Positions 47,390 through 48,167 of a stretch of DNA of 48,167 bases are shown one piece after another. The stretch lies in contig NZ_NXIB02000008.1 of NCBI RefSeq assembly GCF_002412335.2, forward strand, positions 1 through 48,167, given 5' to 3'. Source of the DNA: Tychonema bourrellyi FEM_GT703. GTDB lineage: Bacteria; Cyanobacteriota; Cyanobacteriia; Cyanobacteriales; Microcoleaceae. The position numbers and the translations under genes are program-made. Position 1 is the first letter of the stretch, and every line of letters begins with the position of its first letter. Below the pieces are notes generated by a model. The model saw nothing but the letters and a program-made list of their open reading frames with translations. It did not search any database and was not told the origin of the DNA.

Positions 47390-47430
47390 GGCGATCGCAC
47401 TTTTTGACTTATTCCAAAAGGGCGATCGCC
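47390..47430. repeat. HIP1-bracketed repeat, further copy
   Basis: GCGATCGC-actttttgacttattccaaaaggg-GCGATCGC. Another cross-repeat, tttcatcctacagcacgatc, occurs at 47352-47371 and again at about 48055-48074. Confidence 0.8.
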
Positions 47431-47447
47431 TTGCATAATCATAATCA

Positions 47448-47657
47448 TTAGTCAATCTTAGGCTTGCAATCGACAAAGGATAAAGCCTCTTCATCGAGAT
47501 AACCGGCGATCGCCATTTCAATTACTGCCCAAACTGGATAGTTCATGGTTTTAGCCCGCATGGACAGTGCTTCACGAATAGTTTTGGGTAATCCTTCTAG
47601 GAAGATTTGTGCTAATTCCGGTGACAGATGTTCGGTGATAATAGGCTGAGTTTGCAT
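47448..47657 (-). CDS. Small protein, possible ribbon-helix-helix antitoxin type
   Basis: 69 residues. EGLPKTIREALSMRAKTMNY-PVWAVIEMAIAGYLDEE has the strand-helix-helix rhythm of short RHH proteins (R-E-A-L...A...V...A-I...Y-L), but no exact family is recognised. The next gene upstream (47662-48030, 4-bp gap) is a GIY-YIG nuclease on the same strand, so the two are cotranscribed. Regulation of or resistance to the nuclease is a guess. Confidence 0.55.
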   Translation of the reverse strand: MQTQPIITEHLSPELAQIFLEGLPKTIREALSMRAKTMNYPVWAVIEMAIAGYLDEEALSFVDCKPKID

Positions 47658-47661
47658 AGAA

Positions 47662-48030
47662 TTAGTCCCTCGCTGGAATTTTCACGTTATAAGGTGGGTT
47701 AACCGCTTGAATGATGAGGCTTTCTAACTCTGATGATAGCTGAATCCATTGAGTAAAATCTAGCTGGTAAAAGGCGATGCGGATGTCTGTGGCTTTCAAT
47801 TCTTCAATGAATGCCCAAAGTAAAGCTTTGTGACCACCACGAAAGCGATCGCGCAGTGTTCTAGTTTTGCCAATGTAGAGGATTCCAAGGCTGCGATGTT
47901 TGACAGCGTAGATACCAGCCCTCATCGGTAGTTCGCGAAATTCTTTGGAAAGGGCAATACAATCCTGAAAGGGAGTGGATGCAAGAATATTTAGTATGGC
48001 TTGGGCTTCTTGCTGGATGGATTCAGGCAT
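47662..48030 (-). CDS. GIY-YIG nuclease domain protein
   Basis: 122 residues. GIY (39-41, MRAGIYAV), YIG (52-54, GILYIGKT), then the Arg-bearing LRDRFRGGHKALLWAF, and the C-terminal SELESLIIQAVNPPYN (Glu metal ligand and closing Asn) make a complete GIY-YIG core. An N-terminal helix of about 35 residues precedes it. Stand-alone GIY-YIG proteins occur in defence, repair and mobile contexts; no partner domain shows which applies here. ATG at 48030. Confidence 0.85.
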   Translation of the reverse strand: MPESIQQEAQAILNILASTPFQDCIALSKEFRELPMRAGIYAVKHRSLGILYIGKTRTLRDRFRGGHKALLWAFIEELKATDIRIAFYQLDFTQWIQLSSELESLIIQAVNPPYNVKIPARD

Positions 48031-48167
48031 AGCAGTGGGAGAGTTTGCAGTTGTTTCATCCTACAGCACGATCGCCCCTGTCCATGCCAAAAAGACCGAT
48101 CGCCCTTTCCATATATAGCAATCCTAAATCATTTGTGAATTTCTTACTCCCTCCCCTTAATAAGGGG
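48031..48167. repeat. Repeat-rich right edge of the window
   Basis: tttcatcctacagcacgatc (about 48055), tatagcaatcctaaatcat (about 48114-48132; inverted relative of the tail of the 16604 Uma2 gene) and the start of a ctccccttaataagggg hairpin cut by the window end. No gene recognised. Confidence 0.6.

Overview
The window comes from a cyanobacterium, most likely a filamentous non-heterocystous form of the Oscillatoria/Microcoleus/Phormidium kind. Three things point there: the phycobilisome core-membrane linker apcE, an ATP synthase cluster in the cyanobacterial order with both b and b' subunits, and very frequent GCGATCGC (HIP1) octamers. Intergenic DNA is crowded with palindromic repeats, heptanucleotide arrays and G-rich hairpins. 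No rRNA, tRNA, complete insertion sequence or CRISPR array was seen. The genus is an inference.

Layout. 0.1-4.4 kb: cell-wall genes (S13 D,D-carboxypeptidase, DUF1460 amidase-like protein, class-A-beta-lactamase-like hydrolase). 4.6-7.0 kb: a minus-strand unit of 2Fe-2S ferredoxin, a small protein, a DUF3326 protein and a CPBP membrane protease. 7.0-9.7 kb: repeats, a Uma2 endonuclease and a DUF697 GTPase. 9.8-16.4 kb: an accessory minus-strand block. It holds a helical/HEAT-like membrane protein, a HerA/FtsK-type ATPase, a 74-residue helical protein, a protein joining that same helical module to a PD-(D/E)XK nuclease domain, an SGHY-like small protein, an unknown protein and a DUF29 protein. 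16.6-21.5 kb: a truncated second Uma2, an FkbM methyltransferase, an exostosin-type glycosyltransferase between two palindromic elements, an XRE regulator, a frameshifted small gene and an orphan RNase-A-like toxin with a candidate immunity gene.

21.6-28.0 kb is the housekeeping cluster atpI-atpB-atpE-atpG'-atpF-atpH-atpA-atpG, ending in an intrinsic terminator. 28.3-31.2 kb: a PEP-CTERM trypsin-like protease, narM and moaA (nitrate reductase and molybdenum cofactor). 31.3-34.0 kb: two divergent HNH-nuclease genes, one fused to leucine-rich repeats. 34.5-38.9 kb: a SAM methyltransferase and apcE. 39.0-42.1 kb: a toxin-domain-like gene with a pentapeptide/HEAT partner, and an XPB-like helicase. 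42.3-43.4 kb: alanine dehydrogenase. 43.5-48.0 kb: an island of small gene pairs (DUF4160/DUF2442, HEPN/MNT, TumE-like, toxin/immunity-like, GIY-YIG) and a DUF559 endonuclease bracketed by repeats.

Two themes stand out. The first is the 10.4-16.4 kb operon, which looks like an undescribed ATPase-driven conflict or effector-delivery system. The second is the spread of palindromic repeats, several of which have become part of proteins, either in frame inside a gene or as its new C-terminus.
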